Source: Polaromonas sp. 39-63-25 | GTDB taxonomy: Bacteria; Pseudomonadota; Gammaproteobacteria; Burkholderiales; Burkholderiaceae_C | Reading direction: 5' to 3' | DNA: 64,000 nucleotides | Assembly: GCF_002278925.1 (NCBI RefSeq) | Contig: NZ_NCJH01000008.1 | Coordinates: 124,001 to 188,000 of the forward strand | Shown: positions 52,312 through 60,970 of the stretch, piece by piece | How positions within the stretch are numbered: position 1 is the first letter of the stretch | Layout of the letters: every line of letters begins with the position of its first letter | Program-made: the position numbers and the translations under genes | The notes under the pieces: generated by a model | Database searches by the model: none | Told to the model about the DNA's origin: nothing | Seen by the model: the letters and a program-made list of their open reading frames with translations, nothing else

Positions 52312-53169
52312 TCAGAGAGGAGGTTCGAGGTCGGCCAGTTGCGCATGGACCTGTTCGATGGCGGCCATGCGCGTGCGTGCCTTTTTGGGCAACTGGGCCA
52401 GGGTGGCGGTGGCCAGGTAGTTGATGAGGCTGATGGCGCTCACATAGGAGTCAAAAATCGGCTCGTCCAGCGGCGGGCAGATGAACAGGGCCTGCGCCCG
52501 CGCTGCCAGCGCCGACACGCGGGCATCGCTGACCAGCACCAGTGCGGCACCGGCATCACAGGCGATGCCCACCACCTGGGACAGGCGGTGGGTGCGGCGG
52601 CGAAAGTCCATGGCCAGCAGCACGTCATTTGGCTGGATTTCCGCCAGCAGTTCAGCCTCTTCACCGGCGCCCTCGTTGAGCAGATGGACCTCGGCGCGCA
52701 TCTGCGACAGCAGCGCCCGCGCATAAGACGCCGCCATGTAGCCGTTGCGGTAACCCACCACCCAGACGCGGCGCGCGCCTGCCAACAGCCTGGCTGCCTG
52801 CTGCACGCCCTGGTCGGTCACGCTGTCGGCCAGGGCCTGCAACTGCCGGGCGTCTTGCGCCAGGTGGTGTTGCAGCGGGCTGGCGCTGGTGCCCTGCTGC
52901 GCCATGCGGTGCAGCGGCGAGGGCTGGGGTGTGCCATTGCGCTGGTGCTGCCGGAAGGCCTGGAAGTCGGCAAAGCCCAGGCGCTTGAAAAAACGCGCCG
53001 TGCTGGCCTTGGAGACACCGGCCAGCGCCGCCAGCTCGGTGGCGCTGTAGGCCAGCAGGTCTTTTTCACGGGCCAGCACCACGTCGGCCAGTTTGCGGTC
53101 GACCAGGGACAGCGCAGCGTACTGAACCTGAATCCGTTCGCGCAGGGTGATGGTTTTGGACTTGGTCAT
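52312..53169 (-). CDS. MurR/RpiR-family transcriptional regulator
   Basis: This encodes 285 residues from ATG 53169. The N-terminal HTH_6 domain includes YSATELAALAGVSKASTARF. A C-terminal SIS domain (about 120-250, with RVWVVGYRNGYMAASYA and DVLLAMDFRRRTH) binds a phosphosugar or related effector in the family. It is divergent from the amino-acid transporter genes and upstream of dpaL, so it likely controls both directions. Two TGAAA...TTTCA dyads lie in the gap. Confidence 0.9.
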   Translation of the reverse strand: MTKSKTITLRERIQVQYAALSLVDRKLADVVLAREKDLLAYSATELAALAGVSKASTARFFKRLGFADFQAFRQHQRNGTPQPSPLHRMAQQGTSASPLQHHLAQDARQLQALADSVTDQGVQQAARLLAGARRVWVVGYRNGYMAASYARALLSQMRAEVHLLNEGAGEEAELLAEIQPNDVLLAMDFRRRTHRLSQVVGIACDAGAALVLVSDARVSALAARAQALFICPPLDEPIFDSYVSAISLINYLATATLAQLPKKARTRMAAIEQVHAQLADLEPPL

Positions 53170-53378
53170 GGCAGGGCGGCTGAGAGGTTTTGGTGCGGAT
53201 ACGCCCAAAAGAGAGCATGCGCACCACTATGAAACATATTTTTCATGAATTTATGTTCGAGAAACACATATTTCATATTGTCCGTCATCTGTTTGCAAGG
53301 GCAATGCCATGCAAAACAGGTGGCACACATTTTGCGAAAGAGTTGGTGTCTCCCCCTCATCTTCACAGGAACCCTTCC
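53170..53378. promoter_or_regulatory. Divergent operator region with two TTTCAT dyads
   Basis: TGAAACATATTTTTCA at 53230-53245 and GAAACACATATTTC at 53261-53274 are similar AT-rich dyads about 30 bases apart, centre to centre, or three helical turns. They fit RpiR-type operators (GAAA-Nx-TTTC). Both lie between the regulator and the substrate-binding protein gene. Confidence 0.6.
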
Positions 53379-54176
53379 ATGAAATTCAAAGCACTCTCCA
53401 CCCTGGCTGGCCTGGTTGCCAGCGCCGTCCTGGCCGTGGCCGCGCCGGCCCACGCGGCCGATGAATCCCTCTCGGCCGTGCTGGCCAAGAAATCGATTGC
53501 CCTGGGCGTCGCCTCCGACTTTCCGCCTTACGGCTACATGGGCCCGGACTTCAAACTCACCGGCGTGGACGTGGCCACAGCGCAGCTGATCGCCGACAAG
53601 CTGGGTGTGAAGGCCGAGTTTGTGCCGGTCAGCACACCCAACCGCATTCCCTATCTGCAGACCAAGAAGATCGACCTGATCGTCTCGGCCCTGGGCAAGA
53701 ACCCCGAGCGCGAGAAAGTGATCGACTTCACCGTGGCCTACGCCCCGTTCTTCCAGGCCGTGTTCGGCCCCAAGGCGCTGAGCATCAAGAGTTTTGACGA
53801 CCTGGCCGGCAAGAGCATTGCCGTGACCCGCGGCACCATCCAGGACGACGTGCTGCAGAAAGTGGCCCCGCCCACGCTGAAAATCCAGCGCTTCGAGGAC
53901 GACTCCACCACCGTGGCCGCCTTCATCTCGCAGCAAACCCAGTTGCTGGCCACCGGCGCCGCCGTGGCCGCGGCTGCCGTGCAGAAGAACCCCCAGGTGC
54001 AGGCCGAGTACAAGCTGCTGCTGAAAGACTCGCCCAACTTCATCGGCGTGCGCAAGGGTGAAACCGCGTTGCTGAACAAGGTCAACGAGATCCTGCGCGC
54101 CGCCAAGGCGGATGGCACGCTGGAGCAGTATTCGCAAAAATGGCTGGGCCGCGGCACCGGCGTGTTGCCTGATTAA
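53379..54176 (+). CDS. Polar amino-acid ABC transporter substrate-binding protein
   Basis: This encodes 265 residues from ATG 53379 with AGGA upstream. The signal peptide ends at AHAAD. It is a type 2 periplasmic binding fold of the SBP_bac_3 family (LGVASDFPPYGYMGPD, GVDVATAQLIADKLGVKAEF, DLIVSALGKNPEREKVIDFT). With two permeases and an ATPase downstream it forms an amino-acid importer. Context suggests diaminopropionate, carbamoyl amino acids or related compounds as substrate. Confidence 0.93.
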   Translation: MKFKALSTLAGLVASAVLAVAAPAHAADESLSAVLAKKSIALGVASDFPPYGYMGPDFKLTGVDVATAQLIADKLGVKAEFVPVSTPNRIPYLQTKKIDLIVSALGKNPEREKVIDFTVAYAPFFQAVFGPKALSIKSFDDLAGKSIAVTRGTIQDDVLQKVAPPTLKIQRFEDDSTTVAAFISQQTQLLATGAAVAAAAVQKNPQVQAEYKLLLKDSPNFIGVRKGETALLNKVNEILRAAKADGTLEQYSQKWLGRGTGVLPD

Positions 54177-54210
54177 GGTTGTTGAGCGCTTCCAAACCTT
54201 TACTCAACAT

Positions 54211-54284
54211 CCGTTCGCCCTGAGCCTGTCGAAGGGCCCTTCGTCCAGTTCAGGACAGGCTTCGACAAGCTCAGCCCGAACGGA
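54211..54284. repeat. Inverted pair of CTGAGCCTGTCGAA repeats
   Basis: CCGTTCGCCCTGAGCCTGTC GAAGGGCCC is followed by the inverse GGCTTCGACAAGCTCAGCCC GAACGG. It makes a long hairpin between the binding protein and permease genes, where such structures often lower expression of the membrane components. Confidence 0.8.
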
Positions 54285-54319
54285 GCGGGGCATCACTTCG
54301 GCAGCATTCCTGACTCATC

Positions 54320-54982
54320 ATGATTGAATTCAACTTTCTCACCGTGCTGGCCCAGTGGCCCATGCTGCTGCGCGGGTTGGGCCTGACGGTGGCGCTCACC
54401 GCCGTTTCGGCGGTGCTGGGTGTCGTGGTGGGCACGGCGTGTGCCTGGGCCCGGCTGCATGGCGGCACGTTCCTGAAACGGGGGGTGGGTGCCTATGTGG
54501 AACTGATGCGCAACACGCCCTTCATCATCCAGCTGTTTTTCATTTTTTTCGGACTGCCCTCGCTGGGACTGCGGCTGTCGGTCGAGGTGGCGTGTGTGCT
54601 GGCCATGGTGCTCAACCTGGGCGCCTATTCGTGCGAGATCGTGCGCGCCGGCCTGCAGACCACACCCAGGGGGCAGCTGGAAGCCGCCATGAGCCTGGCG
54701 CTGACGCCCTGGCAGGTTTTCTCGCGCGTGGTGTTGCCGCCGGCACTGGCGCGCATCTGGCCCGCGCTGGTGAGCCAGATCATCATCGTGATGCTGGGGT
54801 CGGCGGTGTGCGGGCAGATCTCGGCGGAAGAACTCTCGCAGGCGGCCAACCTGATTTCCAGCCGGACTTTCCGCAGTTTTGAGTCTTACATCATCGTCAC
54901 CGCGATCTACCTGCTGCTGGCGATTGGCGTGCGGCAGTTGCTGTACTGGGTGGGGCCGCGCTTCATCTTTTCCAGTCGTTAA
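54320..54982 (+). CDS. Amino-acid ABC transporter permease 1 (HisM/GltK type)
   Basis: This 220-residue permease has about five membrane segments. The N-terminal scaffold is VELMRNTPFIIQLFFIFFGLP, and the EAA loop (EAAMSLALTPWQVFSRVVLP) couples to the ATPase. It pairs with the next gene as a heterodimer. Confidence 0.92.
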   Translation: MIEFNFLTVLAQWPMLLRGLGLTVALTAVSAVLGVVVGTACAWARLHGGTFLKRGVGAYVELMRNTPFIIQLFFIFFGLPSLGLRLSVEVACVLAMVLNLGAYSCEIVRAGLQTTPRGQLEAAMSLALTPWQVFSRVVLPPALARIWPALVSQIIIVMLGSAVCGQISAEELSQAANLISSRTFRSFESYIIVTAIYLLLAIGVRQLLYWVGPRFIFSSR

Positions 54983-54993
54983 CGGGAGCCACC

Positions 54994-55638
54994 ATGGTTC
55001 AGTTTTCTCTCTGGGACATCTTCAGCTTTCTGCTGGGCGCCGCGCGCTGGACGGTGGCGCTCTCGCTGATTGCCTTTGTCGGTGGCGGGTTGGTCGGTTT
55101 GGGCCTGCTGTTGCTGCGGTTTGCCAGGGTGCGCGGTGCGGCCACGGCGGTGGCCTGGTATGTGCAGATTTTTCAGGGCACACCGCTGCTGATGCAGCTG
55201 TTTCTGGTGTACTTCGGCCTGGCCCTGCTGGGCATGGACACCTCGCCGCTGGTGTCGGCGGCGATTTGCCTCACCCTGTATGCGAGCGCCTACCTGACGG
55301 AAATCTGGCGCGGTTGTGTCAACGCCATCCCGAAAGGCCAGTGGGAAGCCTCCACCACCCTGGCGCTGAACTTCACGCAGCAGATGCGCCATGTGATCCT
55401 GCCGCAGGCGCTGCGTGTGGCCATTGCGCCCACGGTGGGCTTTCTGGTGCAGATCATCAAGGGCACGGCGCTGGCCTCGGTCATCGGTTTTGTCGAGCTG
55501 ACCAAGGCCGGCCAGATGATCTCCAACGCCACCTACCAACCCTTTCTGGCCTACACCTTTGTGGGCCTCCTGTACTTTGCCCTGTGTTACCCGCTGTCGT
55601 GGTGGAGCCAGCGGCTGGAAAACCGCCGCCTGGCCTGA
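54994..55638 (+). CDS. Amino-acid ABC transporter permease 2 (HisQ/GltJ type)
   Basis: This 214-residue permease starts with a good GGGAG site. It has VQIFQGTPLLMQLFLVYFGL and the EAA loop EASTTLALNFTQQMRHVILP. It ends four bases before the ATPase start, consistent with tight co-translation. Confidence 0.92.
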   Translation: MVQFSLWDIFSFLLGAARWTVALSLIAFVGGGLVGLGLLLLRFARVRGAATAVAWYVQIFQGTPLLMQLFLVYFGLALLGMDTSPLVSAAICLTLYASAYLTEIWRGCVNAIPKGQWEASTTLALNFTQQMRHVILPQALRVAIAPTVGFLVQIIKGTALASVIGFVELTKAGQMISNATYQPFLAYTFVGLLYFALCYPLSWWSQRLENRRLA

Positions 55639-55641
55639 TTT

Positions 55642-56403
55642 ATGACCCAACCATCATCCACCCCCCCGTTTGCGCTGGTCGACATCCGTGGCCTGCACAA
55701 GAGTTTTGGCGCCACCGAAGTGCTCAAGGGCATCGACCTGCAGGTCGGGCGCAAGGAAGTGGTCTGCATCATCGGCAAGAGCGGCTCGGGCAAGAGCACC
55801 TTGCTGCGTTGCATCAACGGGCTGGAGACCTTCGAGCGCGGCAGCCTGGCCGTGGATGGCCAGGCCCTGCAACATGGCGATACCAACGCCATGCGCGAGC
55901 TGCGCCAGCAGGTCGGCATGATTTTCCAGAGCTTCAACCTCTTCCCCCACCTGAGCGCCGGGCGCAACGTGATGCTGGCGCCTACGCTGGTCAAGGGCTT
56001 GCCGAAGGAAGAGGCGCGCACGCGTGCCCAGGCGCTGCTGGAGCGCGTGGGACTGGGCAGCCTGTTTGACCGCATGCCCGATCAACTCTCGGGCGGACAG
56101 CAGCAGCGCGTGGCCATTGCCCGCGCGCTGGCCATGGACCCCACGGTGCTGCTGTGCGACGAGATCACCTCCGCCCTGGACCCGGAACTGGTGGGCGAGG
56201 TGCTGCAGGTGGTGGAAATGCTGGCCAACGAGGGCATGACGCTGATCCTGGTCACCCATGAAATGGCCTTTGCCCGCAAGGTGAGCGACCGCGTGGTGTT
56301 CATGCACCAGGGGCTGATTCACGAAGCGGGCACACCGGACGAAATTTTCAACCGCCCCCAGACGCCCGAGCTGCGGCAGTTTCTGGCTGTCCTGAACGAC
56401 TGA
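55642..56403 (+). CDS. Amino-acid ABC transporter ATPase (GlnQ/HisP type)
   Basis: This 253-residue ATPase has Walker A IGKSGSGKSTLL, Q-loop FQSFNLFPHL, signature LSGGQQQRVAIARAL, Walker B VLLCDEITSALDPEL and switch VTHEMAFARKV. It is a complete polar amino-acid type ATPase, last gene of the import operon. Confidence 0.94.
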   Translation: MTQPSSTPPFALVDIRGLHKSFGATEVLKGIDLQVGRKEVVCIIGKSGSGKSTLLRCINGLETFERGSLAVDGQALQHGDTNAMRELRQQVGMIFQSFNLFPHLSAGRNVMLAPTLVKGLPKEEARTRAQALLERVGLGSLFDRMPDQLSGGQQQRVAIARALAMDPTVLLCDEITSALDPELVGEVLQVVEMLANEGMTLILVTHEMAFARKVSDRVVFMHQGLIHEAGTPDEIFNRPQTPELRQFLAVLND

Positions 56404-56493
56404 ACCCCAGGCTCGGCACGGACGGCGGCGTCCCATGGTCTTGCGCTGGACTACAGTTCAGGCCCTGCCATCCGAATATCGAGAGGTGTTGTC

Positions 56494-57036
56494 ATGCGTG
56501 AGCTGGACCTGAACAAGGCCTTCACCCTGATCGAACCAGGGCCTGTGGTGCTGGTGACGACCCATGACGGGAAGAAAGACAACATCATGACGATCTCCTG
56601 GACCATGGTGATGGATTTCACGCCGGTGTTTGCCATCACCACGGGACCATGGAATCACTCTTACGCGGCCTTGCGGAAAAGCAGGGAGTGCGTCATTGCC
56701 ATTCCCACGGTGGACATGCTGGACAAGGTGGTCGGCATAGGGACCTGCTCCGGGAAAGACACCGACAAGTTTGGCCAGTTCAAGCTCACCCCTGTGCCGG
56801 GAAAAGTCGTCAGGGCGCCCCTGATCAAAGAGTGCCTCGCCAACATCGAATGCACGGTCATCGACATCGTCAAAAAGCACAACATCGTCGTGCTGGAGGC
56901 GGTGGCCGCCTGGGTCGATACCACGCGCAAGGAGAAGCGCATGGTTCATGCCGTGGGCGACGGAAGCTTCATGGTGGACGGGCGCAAGCTGGACCGCAGG
57001 AAGATGATGGCCTCCAGGCTCCCCGACGGCGTTTAG
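56494..57036 (+). CDS. Flavoredoxin-like / flavin reductase family protein
   Basis: This 180-residue protein has the FMN-binding split-barrel pattern of the flavin-reductase-like family. It includes GPVVLVTTHDGKKDNIMTIS, PVFAITTGPWNHSYAALRKS, ECVIAIPTVDMLDKVVGIG and NIECTVIDIVKKHNIVVLEA. Homologues bind FMN and serve as flavoredoxins or NADH:flavin reductases. A physiological partner is not evident. Confidence 0.87.
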   Translation: MRELDLNKAFTLIEPGPVVLVTTHDGKKDNIMTISWTMVMDFTPVFAITTGPWNHSYAALRKSRECVIAIPTVDMLDKVVGIGTCSGKDTDKFGQFKLTPVPGKVVRAPLIKECLANIECTVIDIVKKHNIVVLEAVAAWVDTTRKEKRMVHAVGDGSFMVDGRKLDRRKMMASRLPDGV

Positions 57037-57055
57037 CGTTTGATGGCCGGTTTCG

Positions 57056-57172
57056 GCGACCACCCACCGGAAGTTACCCCCACGCCCTGTTGCCTAGGCT
57101 GTGGATAAGGGGGTGAACAACCCCGAAATGCCGCGCCAGTGCTGGTTCTGCCGGGCTTGCTCAAGAAAGAGG
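57056..57172 (+). repeat. 115-bp intergenic repeat, copy 2, with DnaA box
   Basis: AGTTACCCCCACGCCCTGTT, GCCTAGGCTGTGGATAAGGG and ATGCCGCGCCAGTGCTGG are shared with copy 1 at 48677. As in copy 1, it abuts the 3' end of a minus-strand gene, here the LysR at 57181. Confidence 0.75.
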
Positions 57173-57180
57173 CAGTGGGC

Positions 57181-58131
57181 CTAGTCCTTCAGGTCCGGCA
57201 TCAGGGCAGCCAGCTTTTCATGATCGAGTTCAAGGCTGCCAGGCTGCAGCAGCGACTGCATCTGCCGCCGGATCGGTTCGGCCAGGGCATCGGCCGCGGC
57301 GGAGGGCGTGCGTCCCTGCGCCCGCAGCAGAAACACCTCGCGAACAATGCCGGGTGCGGCCAGCTGCTTGATGGCGAGCTGGCTGCTGCTGAAGTGCGAC
57401 AGCGTCAGGCTGGGCACCAGGCTGATGCCGACCCCGCTTTCCACCAGGCCGCGCACCGCCTCCAAGCGCTCGACCTCCATCACCGTGTTGGGCTTGTGCG
57501 GTCGCAAGGCCGCATCGATCTGGTGGCGCAGGCGGGTGGTCGTTGTGAAGTGAATGAACGGGAACTGCACCAGCTCTTCAATCGTGATGGCCGCCTTGCC
57601 GGCGAGCACATGGTCTTTCCGGCAGACGACGTAGAAGCGGTCCAGGCACAGCAGTTCCTTGTGGATGTCGGCATCTTTCGCGTCGATGGTGGACAGGGCC
57701 AGGTCCACCTTGCCTTCCCGCACCAGGTCCACACAGGGTTGGGGCAGCGCATCGATCACCTCGATGTCGATGGCCGGGTGTTTGCGCCGGTAGTCGGCCA
57801 CCACCACCGGCAGGAAGCGGGCGCACAGCGAGGGGATGCCGGCCACCGCCACGCGGTCCACGATGCTGAGGTCGCGGCAGACCGCGCCCATGACATTGTC
57901 GAAGTGCGACACCACCTCGCGCGCGGCGCGTTCAAAGCGCCGGCCGGCTGCGGTCAGGTCGACTTTGCGCGTGTCGCGGTCAAACAGCCTGGCGGCCAGC
58001 GTGTCTTCCAGCGAACGAATCAGGGAGCTGAAGGCGGGCTGGGACAAATGCATCTGCTCGGCGGCGCGTGTGAAGCTGCGCAGGTCCGCCAGTGCCAGGA
58101 AAGCACGCAGTTGGCGTGTGGACAGGTTCAT
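57181..58131 (-). CDS. LysR-family regulator of the AtuA-like locus
   Basis: This encodes 316 residues from ATG 58131; the longer frame to 58920 overlaps the divergent AtuA gene and is not credible. The HTH is LRAFLALADLRSFTRAAEQM then LSQPAFSSLIRSLEDTLAAR. An effector domain follows from about residue 90. CATCCG-TG-CGGATG spans its own start codon, suggesting autoregulation. It is divergent from the AtuA-family gene. Confidence 0.92.
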   Translation of the reverse strand: MNLSTRQLRAFLALADLRSFTRAAEQMHLSQPAFSSLIRSLEDTLAARLFDRDTRKVDLTAAGRRFERAAREVVSHFDNVMGAVCRDLSIVDRVAVAGIPSLCARFLPVVVADYRRKHPAIDIEVIDALPQPCVDLVREGKVDLALSTIDAKDADIHKELLCLDRFYVVCRKDHVLAGKAAITIEELVQFPFIHFTTTTRLRHQIDAALRPHKPNTVMEVERLEAVRGLVESGVGISLVPSLTLSHFSSSQLAIKQLAAPGIVREVFLLRAQGRTPSAAADALAEPIRRQMQSLLQPGSLELDHEKLAALMPDLKD

Positions 58132-58216
58132 CCGTGCGGATGATACCCAAGGATGTCCTCGGCCCGCCGGGCCGATGGATCCGGATTGATCCGGTTTTCC
58201 TTTGAGTCTCATCCGG
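58129..58216. promoter_or_regulatory. CATCCG/ATCCGG motif cluster between LysR and AtuA genes
   Basis: CATCCGTGCGGATG (58129-58142), GATCCGGATTGATCCGG (about 58178-58194) and CATCCGG (58210-58216) are related motifs in the 180-bp divergent gap. They are candidate LysR binding sites. Confidence 0.5.
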
Positions 58217-58314
58217 AATTTCGAATTCACAGGCGGTCCGGCTTGCTCCATAGTCCGTCTGGTGTGCCCCGTCACTCCTTGCTTCAACATCGCGTTCCCT
58301 GTGAAAGCCCCTTC

Positions 58315-59652
58315 ATGAAGATCATCCGCATCGGCGCCGGCGCCGGCTACTCGGGCGACCGCATTCCCCCCGCCGTGGAGCTGGCGGAAAAGGGCGACCT
58401 CGACTACCTGGTGTTCGAGTGCCTGGCCGAGCGCACCATCGCCCTGGCCCAGCTCGAGCGCAGCAAGGACGCGCGTCTGGGCTTCGACCCGCTGCTGCGG
58501 GACCGCATGGAGGCGGTGCTGCTGGCCTGCGCTGGCAGGGGCGTGAAAATCATCACCAACATGGGCGCCGCCAACCCGCAGGCGGCCGGTCAGGAAGTCA
58601 TCCGCATCGCGCGCGAGTTGGGGCTGGACCGCCTGAAGGTGGCGGTGGTGCAGGGCGACGACGTGTTGCCCGGCCTGCAGGACCAGGACCTGACCCTGCT
58701 GGAAAGCGGTGCACCGCTGCAGTCCCTGGGCAGCGCTGTGTTGTCGGCGAATGCTTATCTCGGCGCCGAGGCGCTGGTGCGGGCGCTTCGTCTGGGCGCG
58801 GACGTGGTCATCACCGGGCGTGTTGCCGACCCGGCCCTGTTTCTTGCGCCGCTCATCCATGCGTTCGACTGGTCCATGTCGGACTGGCAGAAGATGGGTC
58901 AGGGCACGGTGGTGGGCCATCTTCTGGAATGTGCCGGGCAGGTCACCGGCGGGTATTTTGCCGACCCTGGTTACCGCGATGTGCCCGACCTCGCCAACCT
59001 GGGTTTTCCGCTGGCGGAAGTGTCGGCCGACGGGAGCGCCGTCATCACCAAGGTGGCCGGTTCGGGCGGCTGCGTCACCACCGCCACCTGCGCGGCGCAG
59101 CTTCTGTATGAAGTTGAAAACCCCGCCAGCTACCTGCAGCCTGATGTGGTGGCGGACTTTTCAAATGTCACGCTGACCCAGGTAGGCCCTGACCGCGTGC
59201 GTATCGAAGGGGCCAACGGCCATCAGCGCCCGGCGACACTGAAAGTGACCGTGGGTTACCGCGACGGTTTCATCGGGGAAGGGCAGATTTCCTATGCCGG
59301 CCTGGGCGCCGAGGCGCGGGGCCGGCTGGCGCTGGACGTGCTGAAGCAGCGCCTGGAGACTTCGGACATCCATGCGCTCGACAGCCGTTATGAACTCATC
59401 GGGGTCAACGCCATGCATGGCGAGACCCTGTCCGCGGGCCACACGCCTTACGAAGTGCGCGCGCGTGTGGCCCTGCGTGTTCCGACCCTGAAAGAGGCCG
59501 AGCGGGTGGCCAACGAGGTCGAGGCCATGTACCTTAACGGGCCGGCCGGGGGGGGCGGCGTCACCAAGTCGGTCCGCGAGGTGATCGCCGCGGCGTCCAC
59601 CCTGGTGCCGCGCAATCTGGTTCAGACCTCAGTCACCATGATGGAGATTTGA
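58315..59652 (+). CDS. AtuA/DUF1446 family protein
   Basis: This encodes 445 residues from ATG 58315. The DUF1446 (acyclic terpene utilisation AtuA) family is recognised by IRIGAGAGYSGDRIPPAVEL, YLVFECLAERTIALAQ, NMGAANPQAA, VITGRVADPALFLAPL and GSGGCVTTATCAAQLLYEV. The biochemical role of AtuA-family proteins is unsettled. It is followed after three bases by the small AtuA-associated protein and then by a TctC-type receptor, so together they probably form a catabolic uptake locus. Confidence 0.9.
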   Translation: MKIIRIGAGAGYSGDRIPPAVELAEKGDLDYLVFECLAERTIALAQLERSKDARLGFDPLLRDRMEAVLLACAGRGVKIITNMGAANPQAAGQEVIRIARELGLDRLKVAVVQGDDVLPGLQDQDLTLLESGAPLQSLGSAVLSANAYLGAEALVRALRLGADVVITGRVADPALFLAPLIHAFDWSMSDWQKMGQGTVVGHLLECAGQVTGGYFADPGYRDVPDLANLGFPLAEVSADGSAVITKVAGSGGCVTTATCAAQLLYEVENPASYLQPDVVADFSNVTLTQVGPDRVRIEGANGHQRPATLKVTVGYRDGFIGEGQISYAGLGAEARGRLALDVLKQRLETSDIHALDSRYELIGVNAMHGETLSAGHTPYEVRARVALRVPTLKEAERVANEVEAMYLNGPAGGGGVTKSVREVIAAASTLVPRNLVQTSVTMMEI

Positions 59653-59655
59653 AAA

Positions 59656-59958
59656 ATGATATTGCGCGACATTGCCCACACCCGTACCGGCGACAAGGGA
59701 AACCGGTCCATCATTTCCGTCATCGCCTACGACCTCAAGGACTTCCCGGCGATCGAGCGCGCCGTCACCGCGGAACGGGTGCGTGCGTATTACGCGGACA
59801 CCGTCAAGGGCGAGGTCGAGCGTTATGTGGTGCCGCATCTGGGCGCCCTGAACTTCGTGCTGCACGACGCGCTGGGCGGGGGTGTGACCCGGTCCCTGGC
59901 GCTGGACGCCCATGGTAAGTGCCTGAGCTCCGCCATTCTCGGCATGGCCATCGAATAA
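59656..59958 (+). CDS. AtuA-associated small protein
   Basis: This 100-residue protein starts MILRDIAHTRTGDKGNRSI and includes YVVPHLGALNFVLHDALGGG. This short domain is found either fused to the C-terminus of AtuA-like proteins or encoded directly after them, as here. Function is unknown; obligate partnership with the AtuA protein is inferred. Confidence 0.88.
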   Translation: MILRDIAHTRTGDKGNRSIISVIAYDLKDFPAIERAVTAERVRAYYADTVKGEVERYVVPHLGALNFVLHDALGGGVTRSLALDAHGKCLSSAILGMAIE

Positions 59959-60010
59959 GCTAGACGGTTTGCTGGATATATTCAACAATTTTTAAACAGG
60001 AGACATCAAC

Positions 60011-60970
60011 ATGAAGTGCAAGTCGATTCTTTTCCTGGCTGCGGCCAGTTTGTCTTTCGCCGCGTTCGGCCAGGCGTATCCGAACAAGCCGATCAAGGCC
60101 ATCGTGCCCTTTGCCGCGGGCAGCGCCACCGACCAGATCGGGCGTGCTTTCGCGGCCAAGATGTCGGAAACGCTGGGGCAGACCATCGTGGTCGAGAACA
60201 AGGCCGGGGTCAACGGCATGCTGGGGGCCGATGCTGTCGCCAAGTCTGCACCCGACGGCTACACCATCCTGATCGGGACCAACAGCACCAACGCTGCGCT
60301 CAAGAGCCTGATGAAAAAGCTCCCCTACGACCAGGACACGGCCTTTGCGCCGCTGGGCTACATGGGGTCGGTGCCGCTGATCGTGGCCGTCAACAACGAC
60401 GTGCCGGCCAAAAACCTCCGCGAATTCGTGGACATCGCCAAGGCCAAACCGGGCCAGGTCACCTTTGCCAGCGCCAGCACCTCGCAACTGGTGTCGTCCG
60501 AAATGATGGCCGGCATGGTGGGCATCCAGATGACCAACGTGCCTTACAAAAGCGGCCCTGCGGCCATGACCGACCTCATCGGCGGCCAGGTGATGATGTT
60601 CACCGCCGACTTTGCCGTCATGCTCCCGCAGGTCAAGGGCGGCAAGGTCCGCGGCCTCGCGGTGACGTCAAGCAAACGCTCCCCAGCGGTGCCTGAACTG
60701 CCGACGGTCAACGAAGCCCTGGGCCTGAAGGACTACGAACTGATCGCCTACTTCGCCATGTTCGCACCGGCCGGCACGCCGCCCGACATCATTGCCAAAC
60801 TGAACCAGGCCATCAACGCCGCGGCACAGAGCAAGGACCTGCAGGAAAAATTCGCACCGATCGGCTTCCTGGTCGAGCCCGGATCATCAGAAGCCCTGGC
60901 CCAGCGCAGCAAGCTGGAAACCGCCAAGTGGGCCAAGGCGATCCGCGACGCGAAGATCGAGCCGCAATAA
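60011..60970 (+). CDS. Bug/TctC-family tripartite tricarboxylate-type substrate-binding protein
   Basis: This encodes 319 residues with the signal MKCKSILFLAAASLSFAAFG. The mature protein has the Bug landmarks YPNKPIKAIVPFAAGSATDQ, VVENKAGVNGMLGADAVAKS, PDGYTILIGTNSTNA and LPTVNEALGLKDYELIAYFA. Such periplasmic receptors are abundant in Comamonadaceae and bind carboxylates. No TctA/TctB membrane genes are adjacent. AGGAGAC lies upstream. Confidence 0.93.
   Translation: MKCKSILFLAAASLSFAAFGQAYPNKPIKAIVPFAAGSATDQIGRAFAAKMSETLGQTIVVENKAGVNGMLGADAVAKSAPDGYTILIGTNSTNAALKSLMKKLPYDQDTAFAPLGYMGSVPLIVAVNNDVPAKNLREFVDIAKAKPGQVTFASASTSQLVSSEMMAGMVGIQMTNVPYKSGPAAMTDLIGGQVMMFTADFAVMLPQVKGGKVRGLAVTSSKRSPAVPELPTVNEALGLKDYELIAYFAMFAPAGTPPDIIAKLNQAINAAAQSKDLQEKFAPIGFLVEPGSSEALAQRSKLETAKWAKAIRDAKIEPQ

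Noticed and set aside
58132-58920. Extension of the LysR frame to 579 residues
   Set aside because: The extra part lies antisense to the AtuA gene; the LysR HTH begins exactly at ATG 58131.
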